Assembly: GCF_016757735.1 (NCBI RefSeq)
Contig: NZ_CP068439.1
Coordinates: forward strand, 2,294,001 to 2,358,000
Direction of reading: 5' to 3'
DNA: 64,000 nt
DNA from: Aequorivita iocasae
Lineage (GTDB): Bacteria > Bacteroidota > Bacteroidia > Flavobacteriales > Flavobacteriaceae
Shown here: positions 25,061-33,539 of the stretch, piece by piece
Layout: each line of letters begins with the position of its first letter
Numbering within the stretch: position 1 is the stretch's first letter
Notes under the pieces: generated by a model
The model's input: the letters and a program-made list of their open reading frames with translations, nothing else
Databases searched by the model: none
Told to the model about the DNA's origin: nothing
Position numbers and translations under genes: made by a program

Positions 25061-25906
25061 ATGCGAAAAATACTCATCCCTACCGATTTCTCAGAAAACT
25101 CGATGAATGCGATTAAGTATGCGACAGAGCTCTTTAAATATGAGCAGTCTGAAATTTATTTGCTCCATGCTTTTTCCGATTCGGTATATGAAGATAAAGC
25201 CCGTTTAGCCGACGCGGTTTTTGAGGAATTACAACAAAAGGCACTTCAAAAAGCTCAGGGTAATCTGGAGGAAACACGGAAACAAATCTTCGGATTTTCA
25301 CCAAATCCAAAACATACTATTCACACCATTGCAGAGTTTGGCCTGCTGGTAGATTCGGTAAATGATTGGGTAGAAAAAGAAAATATAGACGTGGTAGTTA
25401 TGGGAACCAAGGGTGAAACTGCCGATAAAAAAATAACCTTCGGCAGCAATACGCTTCAGGTAATAAAATATGTAAAATGCCCAGTACTCGCCATTCCGGC
25501 AGTTTATGGAGATGTACATCCAAAAAACTTATTGTTCCCAACAGATTATCAATTGCCCTACAAACGCCGTGAGCTAAAACTAGTTAGCAGTATTGCGAAA
25601 TGTTTTGTTTCGAAAATGGATTTCCTTTACGTTTCAAAATTTCCGTCACTCACCTTGCGGCAGCAGGACAACAAGAAATTTCTGGAAGCCTCTTTCTGTG
25701 ATAACCAAATCAATTTTCATCAAGTTAGTGGTACAAATGTTACCAAAGCTATCAATACCTTTATCATTGAAAACCCTATAGATATGTTGGTAATGGTAAA
25801 TACGCGCCATTCCTATTTGGAAAACATACTCTACCAGTCTACTATTGAAAAGATAGGGCTCAAAATAGACATTCCTTTTTTAGTACTTCAAAATCTACCG
25901 AGATAA
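25061..25906 (+). CDS. Universal stress protein, tandem UspA domains
   Basis: A 281-residue two-domain Usp, first gene of a five-gene operon (three usp, ATP-cone nuclease, beta-CASP RNase). Domain 1 begins RKILIPTDFSENSMNAIKYA and has the nucleotide motif MGTKGETADKKITFGSNT. Domain 2 lacks the glycine motif but ends with the core strand IDIPFLVLQN. The next usp starts 18 bases downstream. The N-terminal sequence is close to that of the fourth Usp (26785), indicating local duplication. Confidence 0.9.
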   Translation: MRKILIPTDFSENSMNAIKYATELFKYEQSEIYLLHAFSDSVYEDKARLADAVFEELQQKALQKAQGNLEETRKQIFGFSPNPKHTIHTIAEFGLLVDSVNDWVEKENIDVVVMGTKGETADKKITFGSNTLQVIKYVKCPVLAIPAVYGDVHPKNLLFPTDYQLPYKRRELKLVSSIAKCFVSKMDFLYVSKFPSLTLRQQDNKKFLEASFCDNQINFHQVSGTNVTKAINTFIIENPIDMLVMVNTRHSYLENILYQSTIEKIGLKIDIPFLVLQNLPR

Positions 25907-25924
25907 ACTTTTAAAATATTGAAA

Positions 25925-26773
25925 ATGAAAAAAATTCTTGTTCCAACCGATTTCTCAAAAAATGCATATGCGGCTTTGTTTTATGTTACAAAACTATTTA
26001 GTGATGAAGCATTGCAAATAACAATTCTACATTCCTTTGGTGAAGAAGTAGGCAAGCTAACAAGCCGTGTGGATATTGGCCGTTCCGACAATATAATTGA
26101 AAAACTCTACCGTCAATCTAATGAGGATGGGGAGCAGCTGGTCCATAAAATCAAGCTCGACTCCTCTAAAGTTGCACACAATTTTGAAGTTATTTCCACG
26201 CCTGCGACTTTATCAAAAACTGTTAATAAATTAGTTTCTACCGAAGGGATAGATCTTGTGGTAATGGGAAGCAAGGGCCGCACGGGTGCCGAGGATGTAC
26301 TCGTAGGAAGCACAACCGAGAAGATAACCAAGTCTTTGGAAGGTTGTCCGCTGCTCATTGTTCCCCGGGAGGTGGATTTCGTAATCCCTTCAAACATTGC
26401 CTTCGCCACAGATTACAATGATTTTTACCAACTTTCAAAGCTGCGACCAATAGTTCGGTTGGTACGGCAGTACAATTCAACTTTACATTTGGTACACGTG
26501 GGCAGTAAAAGTGAATTGGACACAAACCAACAACAAAACCTGGAGAAATACCAAAATGATCTTACTGAATATAATACACAGTTTCATTTCATCTCGAAAG
26601 GGGAAAGTATTTCTAAAACGTTGCACACTTTTATAGACAATAATACAATGGATTTATTGGCCCTGGTTTATCATAAACATGCTTTTTTAAAGCAGCTTTT
26701 CCGGGAGCCAGTAGTTAGTAGGGTAGGAAAACATACCCACATACCCACATTGGTAATTCCTATTAAAAAATAA
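25925..26773 (+). CDS. Universal stress protein, tandem UspA domains
   Basis: A 282-residue two-domain Usp. I start at ATG 25925 (KKILVPTDFSKNAYAA) instead of a TTG six bases upstream. Domain 1 carries MGSKGRTGAEDVLVGSTTEK, an intact G-2x-G-9x-GS nucleotide motif. Domain 2 (VIPSNIAFATDYND onward) is degenerate. Second gene of the usp operon; 11 bases separate it from the next. Confidence 0.9.
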   Translation: MKKILVPTDFSKNAYAALFYVTKLFSDEALQITILHSFGEEVGKLTSRVDIGRSDNIIEKLYRQSNEDGEQLVHKIKLDSSKVAHNFEVISTPATLSKTVNKLVSTEGIDLVVMGSKGRTGAEDVLVGSTTEKITKSLEGCPLLIVPREVDFVIPSNIAFATDYNDFYQLSKLRPIVRLVRQYNSTLHLVHVGSKSELDTNQQQNLEKYQNDLTEYNTQFHFISKGESISKTLHTFIDNNTMDLLALVYHKHAFLKQLFREPVVSRVGKHTHIPTLVIPIKK

Positions 26774-26784
26774 AATTTCTAAAA

Positions 26785-27636
26785 ATGAAAAAAAGAATTT
26801 TGATTCCCACAGATTTTTCAAAAAATGCCTGGAATGCAATAAAATATGCTATGGAGCTCTATAAAAGGGAATATGTGGAGTTTTTCATTATGCACACCTA
26901 TTACCTTTCGGGGTATTCAAAAGAGAACTTATTGAGTCCGGAGCCTACTGAAAAAGATCTTAAAAAAGTTCAGGAAGCTTCCAAAAAAGATATGGAAAAG
27001 CTGAAGGTTCAAATGGGTTTTTATGAGGAAAATGACAACCATACATTTCATTATATGAATGAATTTGGGTCTTTTTTCGATGTACTGAAGAAAACTGTGG
27101 AAAAGCAAGACATAGAATTGGTAATTATGGGGACCCAGGGTGAAACGGACAATAAAACCGTGATTTTGGGAAGCAATGCCGTAAATGCGATGGAAAAAAT
27201 ACGAAATTGCCCAGTGCTTGCCATTCCTTCCAATGTGTTGTTCAAGGACCCCAATGAAATTGTATTCCCCACAAGTTTTAGAACCCATTACAAAGAAAAG
27301 GAGCTCGCTACATTGGTTGAAATCTCCCGCTGTACCAACTCCCCAATCCGTATTTTGCATATTCAAAAAGGGAAAAACCTTTCAAAAGCACAACTGGAAA
27401 ATAAAGCTTTGCTGGAAAAAATTTTGGAAGCTGCCAGTTTCACCCATCATACTCTTTATGACATTGAAATCAATGATGGTGTACGCTGTTTTGTACAAAG
27501 CCGACAGAGCGAGATGATTGCCATTGTAAACAAAAAGCACAATTTCTTTGGAAGTGTGTTTTCAAACCCGATGGTCAAAGAACTCGGCAAGCACACTAAT
27601 GTGCCACTTTTGGCGATGCACGATTTAAGAAATTAA
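26785..27636 (+). CDS. Universal stress protein, tandem UspA domains
   Basis: A 283-residue two-domain Usp. Domain 1 starts KKRILIPTDFSKNAWNAIKYA, with a nucleotide motif MGTQGETDNKTVILGSNA in which the usual Thr/Ser after GSN is Ala, a small departure that may weaken ATP binding. Domain 2 is degenerate and ends NVPLLAMHD. Third gene of the operon; the ATP-cone nuclease starts 5 bases after its stop. Confidence 0.88.
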   Translation: MKKRILIPTDFSKNAWNAIKYAMELYKREYVEFFIMHTYYLSGYSKENLLSPEPTEKDLKKVQEASKKDMEKLKVQMGFYEENDNHTFHYMNEFGSFFDVLKKTVEKQDIELVIMGTQGETDNKTVILGSNAVNAMEKIRNCPVLAIPSNVLFKDPNEIVFPTSFRTHYKEKELATLVEISRCTNSPIRILHIQKGKNLSKAQLENKALLEKILEAASFTHHTLYDIEINDGVRCFVQSRQSEMIAIVNKKHNFFGSVFSNPMVKELGKHTNVPLLAMHDLRN

Positions 27637-27641
27637 ACAAA

Positions 27642-28490
27642 ATGGCAAAAAACCTCTCGGATATCGAAATCATAAAACATTCTGGCGAAAAGGCGAAGTT
27701 TTCAATTGAAAAATTAAAAACTTCGCTACGGAAAAGTGGTGCGGACGAAGCATTGGTTTACGAAATTGCAAATAATGTGCGCGATGAGCTTTACCAAGGT
27801 ATTTCTACCAAAGAAATTTACAATCGTGCCTTTGCACTTCTCAAAAAAAAGAAAAAAGGCTACGCTTCAAAATATAAGTTGAAGAAAGCAATCTATGAGC
27901 TCGGGCCCACAGGTTTTCCGTTTGAAAAATTTATTGGGGCAATCCTTTTTTATAGCGGTTATGAAGTAAAAACTGGGCAATTTTTGCAGGGAAAGTGCGT
28001 AACCCACGAGATAGATGTAATAGCGCATAAAAATGGCCAATATGTAGTGGCGGAATGTAAATTCCACAGTGATGAAGGCCGAAATTGTGATGTGAAAGTG
28101 CCATTGTATATACACTCGCGCTATCGCGATATCCTTAATTTTTACGGGGATAGAAACCATGGGGAAAAACCCAATGAGGGTTGGGTAGTTACCAATACCC
28201 GTTTTACTGAAGACGCCATGAAATATGGTGCCTGCGTGGGGCTTTATCTTTTAAGTTGGGATCTCCCTAAAGATAATGGCATCAAGGACCGTATTGACCG
28301 TCTGAACCTTTATCCTATTACAGTTTCCACACTTTTAAGCCAACGCGAGAAACAGTTTCTGCTCAGTCGGGACGTGGTGCTATGCAAACAATTGTTAAAT
28401 GATCATTTCTATTTGGACCATTTGGGAATATCACAAAAGCGGATAGAACGGATTTTAGAGGAGATTAAGCTTTTGTGCAAAAACCACTGA
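27642..28490 (+). CDS. ATP-cone domain fused to Mrr/restriction-endonuclease-like domain
   Basis: A 282-residue fusion. Residues 6-92 form an ATP-cone (IIKHSGEKAKFSIEKLKTSL, then GISTKEIYNRAFALLKKK), the nucleotide-sensing module of ribonucleotide reductases and NrdR. Residues about 95-215 form a PD-(D/E)XK nuclease of the Mrr/NERD type: HEIDVIAHKNGQYVVAECKFH has the Asp and E-x-K catalytic pattern. The C-terminal 65 residues are helical. A nucleotide-gated DNase or RNase is inferred. It sits between usp genes and a beta-CASP RNase in a single stress-type operon, the next gene starting 2 bases later. Not part of an evident restriction-modification system: no methylase nearby. Confidence 0.8.
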   Translation: MAKNLSDIEIIKHSGEKAKFSIEKLKTSLRKSGADEALVYEIANNVRDELYQGISTKEIYNRAFALLKKKKKGYASKYKLKKAIYELGPTGFPFEKFIGAILFYSGYEVKTGQFLQGKCVTHEIDVIAHKNGQYVVAECKFHSDEGRNCDVKVPLYIHSRYRDILNFYGDRNHGEKPNEGWVVTNTRFTEDAMKYGACVGLYLLSWDLPKDNGIKDRIDRLNLYPITVSTLLSQREKQFLLSRDVVLCKQLLNDHFYLDHLGISQKRIERILEEIKLLCKNH

Positions 28491-28492
28491 TC

Positions 28493-29872
28493 ATGAAAAA
28501 AATTAAAATTCATTTCTTCGGCGCAGCTGGAACCGTAACCGGTTCCAAATTTTTGATTGAAACCACGGAACAAAATATCTTAATTGATTGTGGAATGTTT
28601 CAAGGTGTTAAAGAACTGCGCGAAAAAAACTGGGAATATTTGCCCATTGATGTTTCAGAGATAGATGTAGTTTTGTTAACCCATGGCCACTTGGACCATA
28701 CCGGTTATTTGCCGCGATTGATAAAACAAGGTTTTCGAGGAAAGATAATCGGTACTGCGCCAACGCTTGCAATTACGAAAATAATATTACTGGACAGTGC
28801 AAAAATTCATGAAGAAGAAGCGGAGAAGGCCAATGAAGAAGGCTATTCCAAACACAAACCAGCCGAACCTTTTTATAGCGTTGAAGAAGCTGAGGCTACA
28901 TTTGGTTTTTTCCACGTTGAAGAAAAAGACCAGTGGATTGAACTTTCAGAAAGCATAAAATATCGGTTTCGGTATAATGGCCACATTCTTGGCGCCACTT
29001 TTATAGAACTAGAAATCTTTGGAAAAACCTTTTTGTTTTCAGGAGATATTGGAAGAGAACACGATTTGCTGCTTTTCCCACCCGAAAAACCAAAATGGGC
29101 AGACTATCTTTTTATTGAAAGTACCTATGGCAATAGGCTTCATCCACGGGAAAGCGTTTCGGAAAAACTGGTGGAACTCATCAACAAAACCATTCACAAT
29201 CGCGGAAATTTGATTATTCCTTCCTTTGCGGTAGAACGTTTGCAGACGCTTATGTTTTTACTTTGGAAATTGTACAACGAAAATAAAATTCCAAACATCC
29301 CAATTTTTATTGATAGCCCGATGGGTAATAACGTGCTTTCTGTATTTCAAAATTTTCCGGATTGGCACAAACTGCCGTTGAAGGATTTCAACGCAATGAA
29401 TAACAGAATGAACATTATTACTTCCTATAAAGAAACTTGGGAAACTATTGATAATCCGCAACCAAAAGTTGTTATAGCCGGTAGCGGAATGGTAACAGGT
29501 GGAAGGGTTTTGACCTATTTGAAGCAAATGATTGACAAAACAAACACCACCATTTTAATAGTTGGTTATCAAGCTGAAGGCACTCGTGGCCGCCAACTTT
29601 TGGAAGGAGCGTATGAGTTGAAATTCTTCGGAAAATATTATCCCGTAAAAGCTGAAATACATCATATTGAAAGCCTTTCTGCCCACGCAGACCAACAAGG
29701 GCTTTTGGATTGGACCAACAACATTAAAAACATCCCCGAAGAAACCTTCCTTATTCACGGCGAGCCGACAGCGCAGGATGCTTTTAGGGTAAAGTTGCAT
29801 GATACTTATGGTTGGAAGGTGACTATTCCTAAATTATATGAGATTAAAGAAATTCTTGTAGAATCTTATTAA
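28493..29872 (+). CDS. MBL-fold beta-CASP ribonuclease
   Basis: A 460-residue metallo-beta-lactamase/beta-CASP nuclease of the CPSF73-like group. Start chosen at ATG 28493, 2 bases after the upstream stop. The zinc motif LTHGHLDHTGYLP (HxHxDH) lies near residue 63; HILGATF and FSGDIGRE supply further ligands. The beta-CASP part holds ESTYGNRLH, IPSFAVERLQTL and GSGMVTGGRVLTYLKQ, and the C-terminal IESLSAHADQQGLL and LIHGEPTA close the active site. It processes or degrades RNA. Last gene of the usp operon, which implies RNA turnover linked to the same low-energy regulon. Confidence 0.9.
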   Translation: MKKIKIHFFGAAGTVTGSKFLIETTEQNILIDCGMFQGVKELREKNWEYLPIDVSEIDVVLLTHGHLDHTGYLPRLIKQGFRGKIIGTAPTLAITKIILLDSAKIHEEEAEKANEEGYSKHKPAEPFYSVEEAEATFGFFHVEEKDQWIELSESIKYRFRYNGHILGATFIELEIFGKTFLFSGDIGREHDLLLFPPEKPKWADYLFIESTYGNRLHPRESVSEKLVELINKTIHNRGNLIIPSFAVERLQTLMFLLWKLYNENKIPNIPIFIDSPMGNNVLSVFQNFPDWHKLPLKDFNAMNNRMNIITSYKETWETIDNPQPKVVIAGSGMVTGGRVLTYLKQMIDKTNTTILIVGYQAEGTRGRQLLEGAYELKFFGKYYPVKAEIHHIESLSAHADQQGLLDWTNNIKNIPEETFLIHGEPTAQDAFRVKLHDTYGWKVTIPKLYEIKEILVESY

Positions 29873-30045
29873 AAAAAATAAATAACAGCGTATAATTTTT
29901 ATAGCTTCAAGGCTATCAGTTCATCATCTACATTGCTTCTTTATAAACAGTTTTTCTATTGTCTATCAATCTCTGGTATTGATAAAGCACACATTACATA
30001 TAGAAAAATTTCACCTTAACAGATTAATTAAAATGTACAGTTTTC

Positions 30046-30116
30046 TGACATTGGTCATATACAGACCATTTGATGACGATGGTCATATTTACACTCTTTA
30101 ATCGATTTTATCTTTA
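30046..30116 (+). promoter_or_regulatory. yceI-porin operon promoter with two FNR/CRP-like operators
   Basis: Two operators, TGACATTGGTCA (30046-30057) and TGACGATGGTCA (30074-30085), are 28 bp apart centre to centre. The second is centred exactly 33 bp before the -7 element TATCTTTA (30109-30116). The pair would place regulators at about -40.5 and -68.5, a class II plus class I arrangement. Confidence 0.7.
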
Positions 30117-30139
30117 CAAAAAATTAAAGAGTATATATT

Positions 30140-30733
30140 ATGAGAACTTATAAAAAATTAAAACTAGCATTTGGAACCCTTTTATTAACTGCTTTAGCCC
30201 TACAAACTTCTTTGGCACAGACGTATCAATTAAGTAATGCTTCTTCTTCCTTAATAATAGATGGCACATCAAATATCCATGATTGGGATATAACTGCGGA
30301 AAATCAACAAGGAAAAATTGTGGTGGTTTTGGAGGATGGTAAACTTGTAAGGATTGATCAACTTGATTTTAGTGTTAAAGCTGAAAGTTTAAAAAGCGGA
30401 AAGTCCGGTATGGACAAAAACACCTATAAAGCTTTAAATACTGAAAAGCACAAGCAAATAGTGTATAAGCTAAAAAAGGTAAATGCTATTAACTGCACAT
30501 CAAATAATAGCTGTAAGGTAACAACCAATGGGAGCCTTACAATAGCTGGCACTACTAATTCTGTTGATATCACATTCGATGTAAAGGTTGTAGGTTCTAA
30601 AATTATACTTTCTGGGAAAAAAACCCTTAAAATGACAGACTATGGTGTAGAACCCCCAACAGCAGTATTTGGAACAATTACCACAGGTGATGCCATCGAT
30701 GTAAAATTTGAGTCAAATTTCATAAAACAATAA
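30140..30733 (+). CDS. YceI-family periplasmic protein
   Basis: A 197-residue YceI/polyisoprenoid-binding beta-barrel. The signal peptide ends ALQTSLAQ (about residue 27). The mature protein starts TYQLSNASSSLIIDGTSNIHDW, the typical SxxxxxGTSxxHxW pattern (given in two parts: SSSLIIDGTS and NIHDW), and ends VKFESNF. These proteins bind isoprenoid lipids such as quinone precursors. Two operators stand before it. First of three genes with the porin and a second YceI-like protein. Confidence 0.85.
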   Translation: MRTYKKLKLAFGTLLLTALALQTSLAQTYQLSNASSSLIIDGTSNIHDWDITAENQQGKIVVVLEDGKLVRIDQLDFSVKAESLKSGKSGMDKNTYKALNTEKHKQIVYKLKKVNAINCTSNNSCKVTTNGSLTIAGTTNSVDITFDVKVVGSKIILSGKKTLKMTDYGVEPPTAVFGTITTGDAIDVKFESNFIKQ

Positions 30734-30776
30734 AAATAAATTTTAAAACAAAGTATTCACCCTTAAAATAATTAAA

Positions 30777-32072
30777 ATGAAAACACTAGCCACTTATTTT
30801 TGTACCGTATTATTGATGCTTTTCGGCCTACAAACATTTGCACAAGTATCATTAACACGAGACTTGGACAATTTTAGATATCCCGACCAAAGAGGTATTA
30901 ATCAATTTGAAGCTCCAAAAGACACCGCCTCCACATTTAATGGAGTAAATGTTCGCATAGGTGGGGCATCAACCATTCAGTTTCAAGCTTTAAACCATGA
31001 AAGTACAGGTGTACCTTTAGATGGAGATGGAAATCCGCTTGCACTTATTGAAATAGGGGATAATTTTAATTTACCAACAGCAAACTTAGATCTTGACGTT
31101 CATCTATATGATGGAGTGAGAATGCACTTACGAACCTATTTGTCTTCTCGCCACCACCCTGAACCTTATGTAAAAGGCGGCTATATCCAGATTGATAAGC
31201 TGAACTTTATAAGTGAAGGTTTTATGGAAGATTTAATGAAAAATGTTCGGATTAAAATTGGGCATATGGAAAATAACTATGGGGATGCCCATTTGCGAAG
31301 AAGTGATAATGCACAGGCTATTTACAACCCATTTGTTGGAAATCTTATAATGGACGCTTTTACTACCGAAGTAGGAGGAGAGGTTTATTATTTTAACAGT
31401 GGTTTCTTAGGTATGGTGGGTGTCACAAACGGTAAATTAAACCAATCTGTAGGCAACCCAGATACAACTGATCCATCGTTCATAGCTAAGTTAGGTTACG
31501 ATAAGCAATTAAATGATGATTTGCGCTTTAGACTTACTGGTTCTGTATACCACACCAATAAAAGTGGCAATGCATATTTGTACCACGCAGATAGAGCAGG
31601 TTCAAGATATTACCTAGTGTTGGAAAACGAAGAGGCTTCAACTTCATCAAATTTTACCTCTGGTAGGTTTGCCCCTGGTTTTAGAAATGAGCTTACCGCT
31701 TTTATGATAAATCCTTTTGTTAAATATGGTGGCCTTGAATTCTTTGGAACCTTTGAAAAAGCCTCTGGAAAAGCAAATTCCGAACTTGATGACAGAACTT
31801 TCAACCAGTATGCTGCTGAGGTACTCTACCGTTTTGGTAATGAAGAGAATGTATATATTGGTGGACGTTATAACTATGTAGAAGGAGAAATGATGGGCGG
31901 AACCGATATTGATATTACAAGATTTAATCTGGCAGCAGGCTGGTTTATGACCAAAAATATCCTGGCTAAACTAGAATATGTAAACCAGAAATATGAAGGG
32001 TTCCCTTCTAACGATTTAAGAAACGGAGGTAAGTTTGACGGAGTTATGGTTGAAGCCGTAATAAGTTTTTAA
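30777..32072 (+). CDS. Outer-membrane beta-barrel porin-like protein
   Basis: A 431-residue secreted protein with signal peptide cleaved after LQTFAQ (about residue 22). The rest alternates in the way of a barrel (GGYIQIDKLNF; IKIGHMENNYGDAH; AGWFMTKNILAKLEYV) and ends in a C-terminal aromatic, VISF, required by BAM. It has no TonB plug. The DAHLRRSDNAQA and IGHMENN segments recall phosphate/DcaP-like porins of Bacteroidota. Substrate unknown. It lies between two YceI-type genes in an operon under FNR/CRP-like control and is followed by a second YceI gene. Confidence 0.75.
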   Translation: MKTLATYFCTVLLMLFGLQTFAQVSLTRDLDNFRYPDQRGINQFEAPKDTASTFNGVNVRIGGASTIQFQALNHESTGVPLDGDGNPLALIEIGDNFNLPTANLDLDVHLYDGVRMHLRTYLSSRHHPEPYVKGGYIQIDKLNFISEGFMEDLMKNVRIKIGHMENNYGDAHLRRSDNAQAIYNPFVGNLIMDAFTTEVGGEVYYFNSGFLGMVGVTNGKLNQSVGNPDTTDPSFIAKLGYDKQLNDDLRFRLTGSVYHTNKSGNAYLYHADRAGSRYYLVLENEEASTSSNFTSGRFAPGFRNELTAFMINPFVKYGGLEFFGTFEKASGKANSELDDRTFNQYAAEVLYRFGNEENVYIGGRYNYVEGEMMGGTDIDITRFNLAAGWFMTKNILAKLEYVNQKYEGFPSNDLRNGGKFDGVMVEAVISF

Positions 32073-32094
32073 AAATGCAATGTAATTAAAAAAT

Positions 32095-32126
32095 AAGGTG
32101 GAGAAATAAAACTTCTCCACCTTTTT
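32095..32126 (+). terminator. Hairpin with T run between porin and second YceI gene
   Basis: AAGGTGGAGAA (32095-32105) pairs perfectly with TTCTCCACCTT (32113-32123), a 7-base loop, and T to 32126. It is a strong intrinsic terminator 23 bases after the porin stop, so the following YceI-like gene may be expressed at a reduced level by read-through or from its own promoter. Confidence 0.85.
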
Positions 32127-32139
32127 AAATTATAAAGCT

Positions 32140-32718
32140 ATGAACCCTTTTATACTTTCCTGTTTGGTTTTTGTACTCAGCCTAAAGGGTTGGACACAAA
32201 ATGATTTTAAGACAAAAACAGTTCAAATTCTTGCTAGTAGTGAACTTTTTATAAAAGGGGATACCAACATAAGCGAGTTTAACTGTAATTTTAATACCTT
32301 ATATTTGGGTGAGTTTAAACATGTAACCTACTCCAAAAAAGAAAATGAAATCAGATTCAAGGATGCGATCCTTTCTTTAAAAAATAAGGGTTTTGATTGT
32401 GGCAATAGCGCTATAAATAAAGATTTTCATTCTCTGCTCAAAACTAAAGAGTATCCGATTATTACTCTTGAATTGACCGAAATAACTTTAAATGAACATA
32501 AAAAGGGCAAAGCTCACGTAAAAATTACCATTGCAGGAACAAAAAAAGAATATTCTTTTCCCATAGACTTTTTCTCTTCACCTACAAATCGTTATGTGGG
32601 TAAATTAAAATTGGACATTCGGGATTTTAATCTTGAACCTCCTAAAAAGTTGTTCGGGCTAATTGTAATTGATGAGAAGATTGAAATAAACTTTGATCTG
32701 GTGGCAGAAATTTTTTAA
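32140..32718 (+). CDS. YceI-like periplasmic protein
   Basis: A 192-residue secreted protein with a short signal peptide (FILSCLVFVLSLKGWTQ). The mature sequence has the YceI layout: SELFIKGDTNISEFNCNF as the first strand (GTSNxHxW equivalent without the His-Trp), FDCGNSAINKDFHSLLKT, IAGTKKEYSFPI and a DIRDFNLEPP motif near the C-terminus shared with the upstream YceI protein's DYGVEPP. It is divergent and probably binds a different ligand. It begins 14 bases after a terminator. Confidence 0.75.
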   Translation: MNPFILSCLVFVLSLKGWTQNDFKTKTVQILASSELFIKGDTNISEFNCNFNTLYLGEFKHVTYSKKENEIRFKDAILSLKNKGFDCGNSAINKDFHSLLKTKEYPIITLELTEITLNEHKKGKAHVKITIAGTKKEYSFPIDFFSSPTNRYVGKLKLDIRDFNLEPPKKLFGLIVIDEKIEINFDLVAEIF

Positions 32719-32844
32719 TTGCGATCAAATTTTTATAACTATTAACAGTAAATGCGTTCATTAAGAGTGGTTTAACTTAGACATTTGTGTTATTTAATAG
32801 TTAATAAAAACAATAATAACGCAAATTTTATTTGCTAAAAACAA

Positions 32845-33336
32845 CTACTTAAAATAATTGTAATACTGCTCCAGATTAATTTTAATACTTGATAAAACTT
32901 TGTTGCCATCCGCTATAGTCGATACCTTACTCAAAATCTCAATTTTTTCAATTAGCGGATGTAAAAAAATATGAAGGTTATCGTGTGGTGCACCTTTCAT
33001 AGTACATTCTCTAACTACAACGTTTTTTACTTCATTAAGCTTTTTTGCAAGTAGGTGAAAGTCTTCCACGGAAGTCGTTTCATTGGTTTTAATCAACTCA
33101 ATCATTTTGGCCACACCTTCTGTTGTTTCAGTATTTGCGCTCCATTTTCTACCATTATCTAGGGTTATTTCATTTACCCAGGAATTTTCGAATGTGTGCT
33201 GTTCATTATTAATATCCTGTTCATCTAACCCCTCAATAGTTTCTCTTTCTTCGGATATGGATGGCTTATGATTGGGTTCTTTACAATTTGAAAATAAAGC
33301 GGAAATGAGCCCTAGTGTTAAGATTGTTTTTTTCAT
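32845..33336 (-). CDS. Helical lipoprotein, unknown
   Basis: A 163-residue lipoprotein with signal MKKTILTLGLISALFSNC. The mature part has an acidic linker (residues 25-55) followed by four helices; MKGAPHDNLHIFLHPLIEKI contains three His in a helical setting, reminiscent of metal-binding four-helix proteins. Divergent from the lipoprotein at 33540, with a single FNR/CRP-like operator between them (33417-33428) and a TTTG at the correct spacing on each strand. Function unknown; co-regulation with nos/nor genes suggests a periplasmic role in low-oxygen metabolism. Confidence 0.65.
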   Translation of the reverse strand: MKKTILTLGLISALFSNCKEPNHKPSISEERETIEGLDEQDINNEQHTFENSWVNEITLDNGRKWSANTETTEGVAKMIELIKTNETTSVEDFHLLAKKLNEVKNVVVRECTMKGAPHDNLHIFLHPLIEKIEILSKVSTIADGNKVLSSIKINLEQYYNYFK

Positions 33337-33385
33337 AATAATATATTTTTCCTTGTGCCTTTTAATGGTGATCTAGTTTATATAT

Positions 33386-33459
33386 CAAAAAAAGTATTTT
33401 TTCGGTAACCTATTTATGATTATAATCATAATTAAAATTTTTGAAAATGGGACACTTTG
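33386..33459. promoter_or_regulatory. Divergent promoter pair sharing one FNR/CRP-like operator
   Basis: Operator TGATTATAATCA (33417-33428) lies between two divergent lipoprotein genes. Centred 33 bp away on the plus strand is ACACTTTG (33452-33459); centred 33 bp away on the minus strand is TTTTTTTG (33386-33393 read in reverse). Both have TTTG in the right place but lack the TA of TAnnTTTG, so each would depend on an activator. Confidence 0.55.
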
Positions 33460-33539
33460 TTTCTAACTTAGGAGTTTGAAACAGAGAACCGTATATTTAC
33501 ATACCACATATTAATTTTAATCAATTAAATACCTCTAAG

